From the NCBI GenBank assembly GCA_018894105.1, contig CM032117.1, forward strand, positions 29,306,501-29,370,500: a stretch of 64,000 nucleotides of DNA. The letters run 5' to 3'. The notes beneath the pieces are model-generated. The model was given only the letters and a program-made list of their open reading frames with translations, did not search any database and was not told the origin of the DNA. Both the position numbers and the translations under genes were made by a program. The stretch comes from Jacaranda mimosifolia. Taxonomy: Eukaryota; Streptophyta; Magnoliopsida; Lamiales; Bignoniaceae. This document shows positions 48,239 to 60,553 of this stretch, piece by piece (the first letter of the stretch is position 1; each line of letters starts with the position of its first letter).

Positions 48239-48835
48239 GTAACCAAGGAAGAGTCAAAACTTAAGGACCAAACATAAGGTTACCATGGATCCTTATGTCA
48301 AAAGACTAATAATATGCACCAGTGTAAGCTGAAGAACTTGCCACTCCGGCTATCTAGTGGATTCTCTGGGCGGGCCTTTAGTGCCTTGTTCTCTAACACG
48401 TACCTACTAGCATGCATCCATATCTCATATGGAATTGCTCATGGAATGGAACAATATCCAACTCTTGGATTTATGCATCGTTAGTGCAAGTCTATCCTGA
48501 TCTTAGATTTCCTGTCTCGTAAGATCCTAGACTTATTCCACTATCACCATCCAATGCATGGTCAAGTCCCACAATCTAATGTGATCTTAGGGCTTCAACC
48601 AAATGCCAGTGAAGCAAGTAATGAGCATAAAATAAAGATGGTCGTATAATGAATATCATTTAATCAAGATTGTCTTATAAGGAAATAGTTTACAAGGCCA
48701 ATCTAATTAGCTTACAGGGCACTATTCCAACATAAGCATTATACCTTCCCTCCATATATATATATATAGCTATAGAGAGGGACAACCAAGGTGATGTGAA
48801 TGCAAGCATTTTAAATCTATTTGTTAGATTCCTCT

Positions 48836-49059
48836 ATTCCCTCCAAATTTATGTGACTCTCATGTGTTGAGGCTTCACATTTTCTTCACCTCTCACTCTC
48901 AAATTTTTGGCCTTTATCATCCTCATTTCTCCTTTGATTTTTTAGCTATTCCCTCCAAATTTATGTGACTCTCATGTGTTGAGGCTTCACATTTTCTTCA
49001 CCTCTCACTCTCAAATTTTCGGCCTTTATCATCCTCATTTCTCCTTTGATTTTTCAGCT
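48836..49059 (+). repeat. 112-bp tandem duplication in E5 5' LTR
   Basis: Copy 1 at 48836-48947 and copy 2 at 48948-49059, both starting ATTCCCTCCAAATTTATGTG, are nearly identical. The E5 3' LTR has a single, shortened version at about 56991-57070, so the duplication arose in the 5' LTR after insertion. The high identity suggests it is recent. Confidence 0.9.
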
Positions 49060-49501
49060 AATCTAGGAGATATTGGATTATCCATTGGTATGTGGATCTT
49101 GATGTTAGTGGCAGTACATTTGGATTGCTAAGCTTTTGGAGATCCTCTATTTAGATAGAAACTTTGGAGTGTCCATTGGAGGTCTTGGTGAAACTTTTTT
49201 GAGCTGAAATTTTTACTGGATAATAATCAAGGTGTTGGTGATCTGTTGGTCTAAATTTCACTCAATTACGAGGTGATTTGATAGGGAAAATGTTGCTTAC
49301 ACTTTGCTGCTTTAGGAGGAGACTGCATTGGAGAGATCAATCAAGTCTTCTTCATTTCATTTGGAATTTGATTTTGAGGTAATATTATGACCTTAATCCA
49401 ATTTATCAGCATGGATTAGATCCTTGTGGAGGTGTAAATCAAGTTAGATTTCAGTTTTTAAATGTTTTAAATTGGATCCTTGGCTTACACCTTCTTTCAA
49501 G

Positions 49502-49514
49502 TGGTATCGGAGCC
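49502..49514 (+). other. E5 primer-binding site
   Basis: TGGTATCGGAGCC, 2 bp after the LTR end. Confidence 0.9.
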
Positions 49515-51490
49515 TAAATTCATGCTTTAATTTGGATTTTTTTTTATTGATTCATGTGATGAATTGATCTAGATCTCCAAATACTTGATCCAATTTATAG
49601 ATTGGAGTGTTTAGATGATGATGCTTGTGGGTCCTTTGTTGATGATTTGAAATTATGCTAATATGTGTTTTAAATGTTAATTCATATGTTAATGTATTTT
49701 TATTCATGTTTAGCTAATGTTAAATTTTGATTTAGAATTGGATGATGTTATATGTTGATATAGCATGTTAAATTTGGCCTTAAGTTGTTTTGTTCATTTT
49801 TGGATCTAACTGGATTGGATCTAATTGGTGATTTTTGGAAAAATGTGATCTCACTTAAACTTGATTTTTGAAGTATATTTGAGCACTTGAAATTTCATTT
49901 TTAAAAGGTGTTTTGGATATGAAATTTTATCTATAATGTGTGATTTAATGTTTACGAGGTGTCCTAAAATTTTTGGTGCACAAAATTTGAGGCTAAAATG
50001 AGTTGACTCTGCCAAAACTTCAAAGCTGCTGCCAGCCACAGCCAGGCACTGGCCAAGCAGCAGGCGTGCCAAGCGCACGCCAGCCACCCAGCCATGTGCC
50101 CAGGCTGGGCCGGCATCAACTAATTTGGTTGTTGGCGAGCTTTGCTTGTTGTTTTGGCTCCTTAAGTGGCCAAAAATGTTTTATTTCACACACAATAGAT
50201 GGACAAGTGTTGTACAAGTTCTCAAAATTATGTTTGAAATTTTTTATTGCTTTTAAAATCTTTTTAAAGTTGATCTCCAATTGTTGCATAAATGTTATGC
50301 TTGTTTTTGCTCGACCAAATAATTATTTATGAGATAAACATTTAATTATTGGAATTGAATGTCAATTCTTGATTTATTTAATGTTCATTTAATTGTTGAA
50401 TGGATGATGAATGAATGGGAATCATCATAAGCCTTTAAATTGATTTTATTCGTTTAAAGTTGTTGAAAATGGTTGTATTAAATTGGGGCATTCATGCCTC
50501 TTAATTTCTATCTTGTAAATGCTATGAGAGTAGAATCACTAGGAGTGGAGATTTATTTCTCATGTAAATGTTACAAGGAGCAAAGAAGACCATTTGAGGC
50601 ATGAGGGCCCATGAATGTATGGGGATATATTTTTGTAATAGCTAAATTTAATCAGCCCACTTAAAATCAACTAAGTAGTTATGGCTCTAAGTGCACTACT
50701 TGGTCAGGGCTCATGGTCATCCCACCCTATGAGCATGCTAGGCACATTTACTTATTTATGCTTTCCATATCTTATTGATGTATGTGATGCATGGATTAGG
50801 ACATAGAAAACCTAAATAAAAAGACAAAATTGGTGAGATCTTGGCAAGCAAGAAAAACCTCCACTTAGAATGTCAAAGTGCTCTCAAAATATTAAGTCAA
50901 AATAGACACAAATTTAAAGAAGTTTTAATTAATCAATGCCTTTTACCAATAGTATATGGCATGACGATGCTACCATTTTTGTGTGATGGCACTTGTTCAC
51001 GGGGGTCACACTCAGGAGGAAAGTTGTGACCATATACTTAACATATATTGAACCTTTGATTTAAGCCTTCCCATGCGTTGGCACTCGGTCACAGGGGGAT
51101 GTCGTGGAGTGGTCTCAAATCAAAGTTTGATTTTTAGGTCTGACTTAACACCTAGTAATGTAGAGGTCGTCTGATTACGGGGATCTACAAAAAAGTAGGA
51201 CAAAATATATCAAGAGTTGCATATGATGTAATTAGCAAATATTACCTACCTTTTGATTATGTGTGGATGGCACTTGGTCATAGGGGTCCACTTGTAAGTC
51301 CTTAGGGTCTTAATTCTCACTAGAAAATATGATTTTCTGAATTCTTCTAAAGGGTGAAGGATTTGATAAAATAGTAGGAGAAAAACATGCTTGAAAGACC
51401 ATAAACATGTTTTTGAATATCAATATTCAATCACATTCTTATGCTGTCTTTTATTATTTTTTGTAGATTTTTGAAATCTTCAAACTCAAA
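49515..51490 (+). other. E5 leader
   Basis: About 2 kb. GC-rich island at 50020-50120 with an antisense open frame (50087-49851). The GTGCAC hairpin is reduced by deletion near 50676-50703. Four motif copies of the GGGGGTC type lie at about 50983, 51080, 51166 and 51264. No sense gene. Confidence 0.65.
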
Positions 51491-54400
51491 ATGGCTAAGA
51501 ATCTACTCATAATCATTTAGGAAACCAATAAACTAATTGGACCAAACTTCCATGATTGGTTGAGAAACATCAAAGTTATTCTTAATTCTGAAAATAGGAC
51601 TTATGCGCTTCATCAAAGTCCTCGGACACCATTGGTAATGATGCCACAAATGAGGCATGTGAATTGTACACGAAGTTTGTGGATGATAATCTACAAACAA
51701 GATGCCTTATGATGGCTTCTATGTCCAAAGAGCTTCAAAATCTCACGAGCACATGAGATGTGCACACGAGATCTATTTACACCTACAAGAATTATATAGT
51801 GCTCAAACTGGACACGAAAGGATCGCTTTGTCTAGGGAGTTCTTTAGGACTAGAATAAATGAGGACAAGAGTGTCTATGATCATGAGCTTAAATTGATCG
51901 GTCTCATTGAGAAACTTGGTCAATTAGGCATTAGCATGGACAATGAGCTCTATGTGGATTTGATCCTTCAATCATTGCCTAGCTCATTTGACCAATTCAT
52001 TATAAACTTTTACATATCGATGCAAGAAGTAACAATTAATGAGTTAGTCAACATAATGGGGACCGTCGAGGCAACTATGAAAAAAGACAAGCCGTCTATG
52101 CTTGCTCCCTTATCCAAGTTTATGGGTCCTAGGGGTGATAGAAAGGGAGGTAAAATGAAGAAGCATTTTTCCTCCAAAGGAAAGCAACCCTTGAAGAGTT
52201 TCAGGGGAATTAAGAAAAAGATTGAGGCTAAAACCGGTGCTACTTGTTTCCATTGTGGCAAAAAAGGATATTGGAAAAGAAATTGCAAGAAATTTGTTGC
52301 ACCCTTGAGAAGGGTATGTACTTTATTAAAGTGCACTTAACGATAAATTCTTCCTCATAAGTATTTGATACCGCATGTGGTTCTCTTCTTTGTAATTTTT
52401 TACAAGGGTTAGAAAGAAGAAGTCTCAATGAAGGGGATATGATCCTCTGCTTAGGAAATGGAGCAAAAGTTGTGGCCGTGGTCCAAGGCGTAATCAAGGT
52501 AGACTTATGGAACTCCTAAATTGTACTTGATCCTTGTTACTATGTACCTAATCTTGTTAAGACATTATTTCTGTTCCTGTTTTGGATAATGAAGGATATG
52601 ATTTTTCAATATCTAATGAGAATTTGAAAGCATTAAAGAATGGTTGTTTAATTGCACAAGGTACATTAAACAATGGATTGTACATATTGATTCCCAACCT
52701 TCATTAATGCATATCAAATCAAGTAAAAGGAAGTTAGATATCCAAGAAGATGCCATCCTATATTAAGATGAGCAAGTTAGAAGCTATCAAAGTACTAATG
52801 TTAGTCGCATTGAGGAATTTCCCACTTGTGAATCTTGTTTGAACGGGAAAATGACCAAGGCTCCTTTTGTAGACAATTGGAGTAAACCACAAGTCCTTTG
52901 GATTTGATCTATATGGATGTTTGTGGCCCACTAAGAGTTAGTGCGAGATGAGGTTATTCTTACTTCATTACATTCACCGATGATCACACTAGCTCGGTAT
53001 CTTATGAAGTACAAGTCCGAAGCCTTTGAAAGATTCAAAGAGTACTGTATGAAGTAGAAAAGCAAAAGCGACTTAGTATTAAAGCTTTTCGATCGAATCG
53101 AGGAGGAGAATACTTAAGTACCAAATTCTTGGATTATCTAAAGGAGAATGAGATTTTCTCTCAATGGACTCCACCCAGCACACCCTAACACAATGGAGTA
53201 ACCTAAAGGAGAAATCATACCTTATTGGACATGGTACATTCCATGATAAGCTTATCCGATGTGCATTTATCTTTTTGGGTATACGCCTTACATATAGCAG
53301 TGAGGCTAGTAAATGTAGTACCCTCAAAGTTGGTGCCAAAAATGTTGCATGAGATGTGGTATGGAAAATCACCCTCTTACCATTATCTAAAGATGTAGGG
53401 TCTTCCGCTTATGTCAAGCGGTTAGTGGGAGACACATTGGATAGTAGATCCACCTTGTGCAAGTTTGTGGGATACCCAAGAGAGTTTTTAGGTTGTTACT
53501 TTTATGATTCCTCGAAATAAAAGGTACTTGTTTCAAGGAAATCCCACTTTTTGGAAAAGAAATTTCTATTCAATAGAAAGGGTGTTGTTGTTGAACTTGA
53601 TGAAGCTCAAGATGATCATTAAATCCCACAAGCAGTGGAAATAAGTGAGCAACAAGAGCCTTACACACAACCTCTAAGAAGGTCGGACCAAATAAAGAAG
53701 CAACCCAAAATGTTCAGACTCCTGCATGAGATGGGCTAATTGGATAGCAATTTGAATACCTATGAGAAAACTATGTTGGACATAGACTCGAGACATTGGC
53801 TTGACATCATGAAATCCAAAATGGACTTTATGTCTCCAACAAAGTATGAGTTTTGGTAGATCTACCGGAGGGTATCATATCCGTTAGTTGCAAGTGTATT
53901 TATAAGCGAAAGCTAGGAGTCGATGGAGAGGTAATGACCTTGAAGGCGTGACTAGTAGCTAAAGGTTACACTCAAAGATCCGATATTAATTTTGAGGAAA
54001 CCTTTTCACCAGTCACTATACCTAAGTCTATTCAAATTTTACTTGCCATAGCTGTATATTATGACTATAAGATATGGAAAATGGATGTGAAAACCACTTT
54101 CCTCAATGGAAACATTGAAGAAGAAATCTATATGGTGCAACCACAAGGTTTTACATCCAAAGGGAGTGAGGAAAAAGTTTCAAACTCGAGAGATCCATTA
54201 TGGGCTCAATCAAGCTTCCCAAAGTTAGATCATACGTTTTGATAAAGCAGTCAAATCATTTGACTTTATCGAAAATATGTATGAACCTTGTGTGTACAAG
54301 AAGGCTAGTGGGAGTAGTGTATAGTTTATTATGCTCTATGTCGATGACATCTTTCTCATTAGGAATGAGGTAGGAATGTTAGAGTATACTAAAGCATGGT

Positions 54401-55313
54401 TATCTACTCGATTCTCCATGAAGGATTTGGGAGAAGCATCCTATGTATTAGGAATACGTATCTATAGAGATAGATCGAAGAGGGTGTTGGGGCTTTCCTA
54501 AACCCAGTGCATTGACAAAATACGAAAGAAGTTCAGTATGGAAGAATCCAATAAGAGATTTCTCCCTATGGGACATGGTCTTCATCTCTCCAAGTCTGTG
54601 ACCCCTAAGACTAAGGAAAAGAGACAAAAGATGTCCTGCATACCTTATGTGTTTGCCATAGGAGCATAAGATATGCAATTCAATATACAAGACCGAATAT
54701 AGCGCACACTCTAAGTGTTACGAGCCACTTTCAATCCAACCTCGATAAGTGTCACTGGATGGTCATTAAAGTAATCCTTGAGTACTTAAGAAAGACTAAT
54801 GACTTATTTTTGGTATACGACAATGGAGAATTAAAAGCCAAGGGGTTTTGGATTCTAGTTTCCAATTCGATACAGATGACTATAAATCTACTTCTGGATT
54901 CATATTTTGCCTCAATGGCGACACGGTGAGTTGGAAGAGTTCCAAATAAGGCACCACGACTGATTCCACCACTAAGGCAGAATATATTGTACCTTCAGAA
55001 GCTGCAAAGGAAAGAGTTTGGATCAAAAACTTCATCTAAGAGTTGGATATAATACCTACTATGTCTGAACCTATAGTTGTTTTTTTTACAACAACAGTGC
55101 AGTTACACAAGTGAAGGAGCTAAGATCCCATCAGCAATCTAAGCACATTTTCAGGCATCATTATTTGATTTGGGAGATTATTGGTACAGACGACATTTGA
55201 GTGGAAAGAGTTGCCTTAGAAGAGAATATAGCAAATCTAATGACAAAACCCCTAATCCAAAAAGACTTTGAAGGACATCTTGTGAAAATGGGTCTTAAGA
55301 CTATGGGAATTAG
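51491..55313 (+). pseudogene. E5 gag-pol pseudogene
   Basis: ATG 51491 opens MAKNLLIII and meets a stop at codon 10; a frameshift follows. Gag is open for 212 codons at 51702-52340 with a knuckle at 52244-52285 in which the His is Tyr (C-X2-C-X4-Y-X4-C). A TAA lies at 52358-52360 in the pol frame, at the Gag-protease border. The protease site VFDTACGS has its D codon at 52367-52369. GAG-pre-integrase and integrase (about 52620-53560) are broken by several stops and small deletions. Reverse transcriptase (about 53780-54450) retains YVDD at 54338-54349, the only intact one in the window. RNase H (54640-55310) keeps TSGFIFCLNG but has many stops. Not functional. Confidence 0.9.
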
Positions 55314-55333
55314 CTTTAGGGAAAGTGCGAGAT
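55314..55333 (+). other. E5 polypurine tract
   Basis: CTTTAGGGAAAGTGCGAGAT directly before the 3' LTR, one base different from E4. Confidence 0.85.
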
Positions 55334-57509
55334 TGTTGGAATAGTACCCCATAGCTAATGAGATTGGCATGTAAATTATTTCTCTTATGATACAATCTTG
55401 ATTGAATGATATTTATTATAAATGGCCATCTTCATCTTATACTGATAATTTTTCACTAGCATTTGGTTGAAGCCCTTAGATCACACAAGACTATGGGACT
55501 TGGTTAGTGCACTCAGCAATGATCATGGAATAAGTCTTACTCGATCGTCATCTTAAATATCCCAAGTCATAGAATCTTATGAAGCAAGGCATCTAAGATT
55601 CAGATAGACTTACACTGACAATGCATAATCCAATGGTTGGATGTTGTTCTGTTGCATGAGCAAACCATCTGTGATATGGGTATATGTTAGTGGGTGCTTG
55701 TTAGATAACAAAGCACTGGAGGCCCGCCTGGAGAATCCACTAGGTAGCCGTAGTAGCAAGTTCTCCAGCTTACGCTAGTGCATAAAATTAGTCATTTGAC
55801 CTGAGGATCCATTGTAACCTTATGTTTAGGTCCTCATGCTTTGACTCTTCCTTGGCCACCTAGCAGGTCATTTGAGTTGAGGTTGAGTATGAGCTACTTA
55901 GACATAGAGGTTTATGAGATCTAAGATGGGATCCGACTCCTTATCATTGTGAAGTGCAAGTGCATCTCCTATGTGTTCTATAATGATCAATTCCAAGAGT
56001 CCTTGAGCAAGGTAGTATGACAATTTGAAAAAAGAGTTTTCCAAATATGAGGTCATAAATTAGAATCGAACATTGAGAATAAAAACATAGTGTCGAGGTA
56101 ATTAGGGAGGCAACAAATATCTTGCCCTGGGCCTCTTTCATAGAGATAGGAGACGGAAGGATCGTATTTGCATGGTACACACAGAGCTAGAATGGTTTAC
56201 TAAAAGCATTTATTCAGCCAATTGTTGGGCTCCATGGCCTGAGGTTAGACATTGACCGTGGAGATTAGGTACTCTTCAACTAATGGAGATTAATTGAATT
56301 GAGTCAATTAGTTTGAAGGAGTTTAACATAATGTGAATATTTGATATTCTAAAGTCACAAGAGTTGTGAGCCCATGTCCAATGAACAGTAGAACTTAATG
56401 GGTCACAAACAACAGCCAATTGGAAATCCTACTTGATGAAGGGAATTTCTAAGTGTTCGAAAAATTCCAAGTTGACCGAAAATGAGAGGGAAATGGTTGG
56501 TTCAATTTTTAGTCATTTTGGCTTGATCAATTTAATTGTTAAATTGATCTAAATAATTCAAGGAGTTAAATTAAACTAATTAAATATTGGTGCCACATGA
56601 CTATCAATTGGTCAAGTTAACTTAAAGAGTTAAGCTAATTGACTTAAGTGTTAAGTCAAATGTTAGTTAATTAAATTAAAGTATTTAATTTCATTAAAAT
56701 GAAAAATCAATTTTGGAGGGAAAATTCAAATAAAGAGTTCATTTAGTGTGACATTAGAATTTATTTGGATGACATTTTATTAGATAAAATGAAGATTCCA
56801 AATGAAATTCAAATGCATATTAAATTCACATACAACTTGCGTACAAGTTGGCAAGCAAGTGGTGTCCCACCTCATGGGAAGTGTGATGCCACCTAAGCAT
56901 CACACCTTTCCTCCATCTATATATAGATATAGAGAGGAGTGAAGAGGTGATGTGAATGCAAGCATTTTGCATCTAATTGTTAGATTCCTCTATTCTTCAC
57001 ATTTTCTTCACCTCTCCCTCTCAAATTTTCGGTCTTCATCATCCTCATTTCTCCTTTGATTTTGCAACTAATCTAGGAGAGATTGGATTGTCCATTGGTG
57101 TGTGGATCTTGACATTAGAGGCAGTACATTTGGATTGCTAAGCTTTTGGAGATCCTCCTTTTGGATAGAAATTTTGGAGTGTCCATTGGAGGTTTTGCCG
57201 AAATTGTTTTGAGCTAAAAAATTTACTGGATAATCATCAAGGTGTTGGTGATCTTTTGATTATATATTTCACTCTTTCCAAGGTGATTTGATTGGGAAAA
57301 TGTTGCTTACACTCTGTTATGCCAGGAGTAGACTGCATTGGAGAGATCAATGAAGTCTTCTTCATTTCATTTGGAATTTGCTTTTGAAGTAATATTCTGA
57401 CATTAATCCAATTTAGCAGCATGAATTAGATCCTTGTGGAGGTGTAAATCAAGTTAGATTTTAGGTTTTAAATATTTTAAATTAGATCATTGGCTTACAC
57501 TGTCTTTTA
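55334..57509 (+). repeat. E5 3' LTR
   Basis: Starts TGTTGGAATAGTACCCC; ends near GTCTTTTA at 57509, where CA has become TA. 2176 bp. Followed by a Ty3/gypsy gag fragment. Confidence 0.82.
56881..56927 (+). promoter_or_regulatory. Palindrome plus TATA box of E5 3' LTR
   Basis: GTGTGATGC (56881-56889) and GCATCACAC (56897-56905) pair perfectly around a 7-bp centre. ATCTATATATAGAT follows. This is the uninterrupted form of the site that E4 hit in the 5' LTR. Confidence 0.6.
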
Positions 57510-57649
57510 GAATCTCATCGAAATTTCTTTGCCAGGTTCAATATTAAGGTGTTGAAGATTGATAATCACTGGATTGAATTCCTGATCAATATGCTATTCC
57601 TTGAGATTAGGAATAAGAAATGTGCCAATGCTTTGGTTAGAGAGAGACT

Positions 57650-59845
57650 CGCTGGAATAGAACTCCGCAGCTAATTAGATTGGCATGTAAACTATTTTAC
57701 TTGTGAGACAATCTTGATTGAATGATACTCGTATTAAATGGTCATCTTCATCTTATGCTTATATTTATTCACTAGCATTTGGTTGAAGCTGTTGGCCTTA
57801 GATCACACATGACTATGGGACTTGGTCACATACTAAGTGGTGATCATGAAATAAGTCTTATACAGTTGTGATCTTAAAATATTCCAAGTCATAGAATCTT
57901 ATGAGATAGGGCATCTAAGATTCGAATAGAGGTATCTAAGATTCAGATAGACTTGCACTAACGATGCATAGATCCAAGAAGTTGGATATTGCTCTATTTC
58001 ATGAGCAATCCAAGCTAGACATGGATGCTTGTTAGAGAACAAGTTCACTGAAGGCCCACTTGGATAATCTACTAGATAACCGAAGTAGCAAGTTCTCCAG
58101 CTTACACTGGTGCATATAATTAGTCCTTTGACCTGAGGATCCATGGTAACTTTATGTTTAGAACCTTATACCCGCACTCTTCTTTGACCACTTAGCAGGT
58201 TATCCAAGTTGAGATTAGGTGTGAGCTACTTAGATATGGAGGTTTGGGTGATCCAAGATGGGATCTATCTCCTTGTTGTTGTGAAAGGTGGGTGCATCTC
58301 CTATGTATTCCATTATGATCAATTCTAAGGAGTCCTTGCGCAAGGCAATATGACAATTTAAAAAAGGATTTCTTCAAAGATGACGCCATAAATTGGAATC
58401 GAACATTGAGATTAGAAACATAGTTATCTAGGCTATCAGTGAGCTGCCAAATATCTTGCCCTAGGACTCTTTCGAGAGATCAGAGATAGAAGGATTGTAT
58501 TGCAGGTAAGTGTAAAGCTAGTATGGTTCTCTAAGAGCATATTCATTTTGACCAATTAGTTGGGCTCCATGGGCTTGAGGCTACACATCAACCACAAAAA
58601 TTGAGTACTCTTCAATTAATAGAGATTAATTGAATAAGTTATTAGTTTAAAGGAATTTAAACTAATGCAAATATTTCAATATTCAAAATATCACAATTGT
58701 TGTGAGCTTATGTCCAACGAATGAGATAACCTAATGAGTCACACACAAAAGCCTAAGAGTTAGAAAATTTGATGTGACCATTTTTGTGGAGATAATTGGT
58801 TGGCTAATTTTTAGTCATTTTGGCTTGATTGATTTAATAATTATATTGATCAAAATAATTTGAGTTAAATTAGACCAATTAAATTAAGCAATTAATTTAA
58901 TCGGTGCCATATGAAAATTAATTAGTTAAGTTAAGTTAAGGAGTTAAGTTAACACCTTTTAGCTTAAAGAGTTAGTAGACTTAAGGAGTTAAGTCAACAC
59001 CAATTAATTAAATTAAAAAGTTAATTTAATTAATGTGAGGAATTTATTTTGGAGGGAAATTCAAATGAAGGAGTTCATTTGAGGTACATTTAGAATTAAT
59101 TTGGATGACATTTCATGATATGAAATGAAGATTCCAAATTAAATTCAAATACGAATGAAATTAATATTTCACATCCAAGTAGGTTGCCTAGTTGGCAACA
59201 CACCTCATAAAGGTTTGATGCTAACTGACATCACACCTCCAACTCTATAAATAGAGGAGGTGGCTAGCCACTTGGTGAATTAATGCTGAGATTCCATTTT
59301 CCCCTCCAAAAATGTGATCCACACATGTGTTGAAGTTTCATACATTCCTCACCTTCCTCTCCACAATTTCGGCCTTCTCTCTTCTTCTTCCTCTAGTGAT
59401 CTAGCTGATTAGTAGAAGATTGGAGCTTGCCTTGGGTGTGTGGATCATAACATTAGAGGCTTCATCATTGTGGAGCTTTGCTCTTGAATATCTACTGCAA
59501 TGCAGAAAAGTTGGAGGCTATTTTGGAGGCCTTACTGATTTATGTTTTTACAGAAATTTTACTGGAGATACTCAAAGGTGTTGAGGTGTTGTTATCTGAA
59601 TTTTAGCTTAATCACATGTGATTTTCTTGGGCAATTGTTTTAGGCTCTCTACTATGCTAGGATTGACTGTTTTGAAGTATTCATTCTTGTCATCTCTTTC
59701 TACCTCGGATTTTTGTGATCAAGGTATTTTTCTGCAACCAAATCCATCTTAAACACACAATTAGATCCTTGGAGAAGGTATAGTCAAGTTTTATTTAGCT
59801 TTCTTATGCTTTATAATTAGGATCCTTGTGCTACACTTGACTTCA
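57650..59845 (+). mobile_element. Solo LTR of the copia family inside gypsy gag
   Basis: Starts CGCTGGAATAG (the first bases have diverged from TGTTGGAATAG) and ends GACTTCA, 2196 bp. Flanks agact (57645-57649) and agacc (59846-59850) agree at four of five bases, a degraded duplication. No primer-binding site follows. Confidence 0.85.
59211..59258 (+). promoter_or_regulatory. Palindrome remnant plus TATA box of solo LTR
   Basis: AGGTTTGATG and CATCACACCT are imperfect arms, followed by a classical TATAAATA at 59246-59253. Confidence 0.6.
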
Positions 59846-59850
59846 AGACC

Positions 59851-60540
59851 ACGCTCAACAGAGGAACTGCTCGACCTTGCAAAAAGGTATATGACTAAAG
59901 AAGACATGAACATGATGAAATATGGCAACATAGAGAATGATAAAAAGAAAGCAAAGGAAAAACTTGATAGATATTAAAAAGACGGCCACCGATCCCCTAT
60001 TAGGAGATTCCATAATTACACCCAATTGAACACCCCCAGAAATGAGGTGCTATTTACCATCTAACATGACAATGTCCTCAAGAAGCTAAGAACACTCAAT
60101 GACACGGCAGCCATGAATAATTCCAAGAAGTATTGCCAGTTCAAAGATAGAAAGGCCATGACATGGAAAACTACTTCAACCTCCACGACGAAATCGAACG
60201 GCTAATTCAACAAGGGCATCTGACAAAAATTATTGATGATAGAGCTCGATGAAAAGACTAGACTAATCGAACTCCCCATAGAGAAAGGTCAGTTAGCCTA
60301 AGAAAAGATGATAAAGGAAAGATGAAGCTTAAAGAAAAATGTTTCCCCTTTCAAGGTGTGATCGATACCATTGCAGGGGGATTCAAAAATAGCAAAGAGA
60401 TAGGTCTGGAGGCAGCTTGAATCTACCAAGTTCATAGGGGCCAAAGTAGTTTTTCAATTATCCATTAGTGCAGAGCCTATCTTTTTCTCGAATTTCAACC
60501 TCTTTCTCCTAGAGGACTAGGGGGCCTACAGAAAACTAGA
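59851..60540 (+). pseudogene. Ty3/gypsy gag remnant
   Basis: The frame starts in phase with the sequence interrupted by the solo LTR and gives a Gag C-terminal stretch rich in charged residues (KRYMTKEDMNMMKYG). Stops and frameshifts then follow. No CCHC knuckle could be confirmed. Low coding integrity. Confidence 0.6.
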
Positions 60541-60553
60541 TTACCAACTTGTC

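Larger units (their letters stand above)
38474..48732 (-). mobile_element. Element E4: structurally complete minus-strand Ty1/copia retrotransposon
   Basis: Read on the minus strand: 5' LTR 48732-46541, primer-binding site 46538-46527, leader, gag-pol remnant 44583-40703, polypurine tract 40702-40683, 3' LTR 40682-38474. Perfect 5-bp duplications taagc lie at 38469-38473 and 48733-48737. Removing E4 joins the E5 LTR as ccacctaagcat, as in the E5 3' LTR at 56890-56899. This makes E4, at 10,259 bp, the best-preserved element here. Its two LTRs differ at many scattered sites, so the insertion is not recent. Its LTR 3' third (TGTAGGTGTGTATGG end) differs from the + strand LTRs, so it belongs to another subfamily. 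Confidence 0.95.
46541..48732 (-). repeat. E4 5' LTR
   Basis: 2192 bp, with TG and CA ends (plus-strand reading TGTAGGTGTG to TTCCAACA). It holds the inverted-repeat array, the palindrome-TATA block and an antisense open frame (47894-48238). Confidence 0.93.
38051..49499 (+). repeat. E5 5' LTR, 5'-truncated, interrupted by E4
   Basis: It resumes at TTGGCTTGATCAATTTAATT, which corresponds to about the middle of a family LTR, and ends TTCTTTCA at 49499. E4 occupies 38474-48732 plus one duplication copy. E4 separates the left arm of the promoter palindrome (GTGATACCACC, near 38456) from the right arm and the TATA run (48753-48769). A near-perfect 112-bp tandem duplication lies at 48836-49059. 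Confidence 0.85.
38051..57509 (+). mobile_element. Element E5: Ty1/copia retrotransposon, 5' LTR truncated and hosting E4
   Basis: Order: partial 5' LTR (38051-38473 and 48738-49499), primer-binding site, leader, gag-pol remnant 51491-55313, polypurine tract 55314-55333, 3' LTR 55334-57509. The first roughly 1.2 kb of the 5' LTR are missing at the junction with the E3 3' LTR. E4 is inserted in the 5' LTR. The right flank is gaatc (57510-57514), and there is no left flank to compare. Confidence 0.87.
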
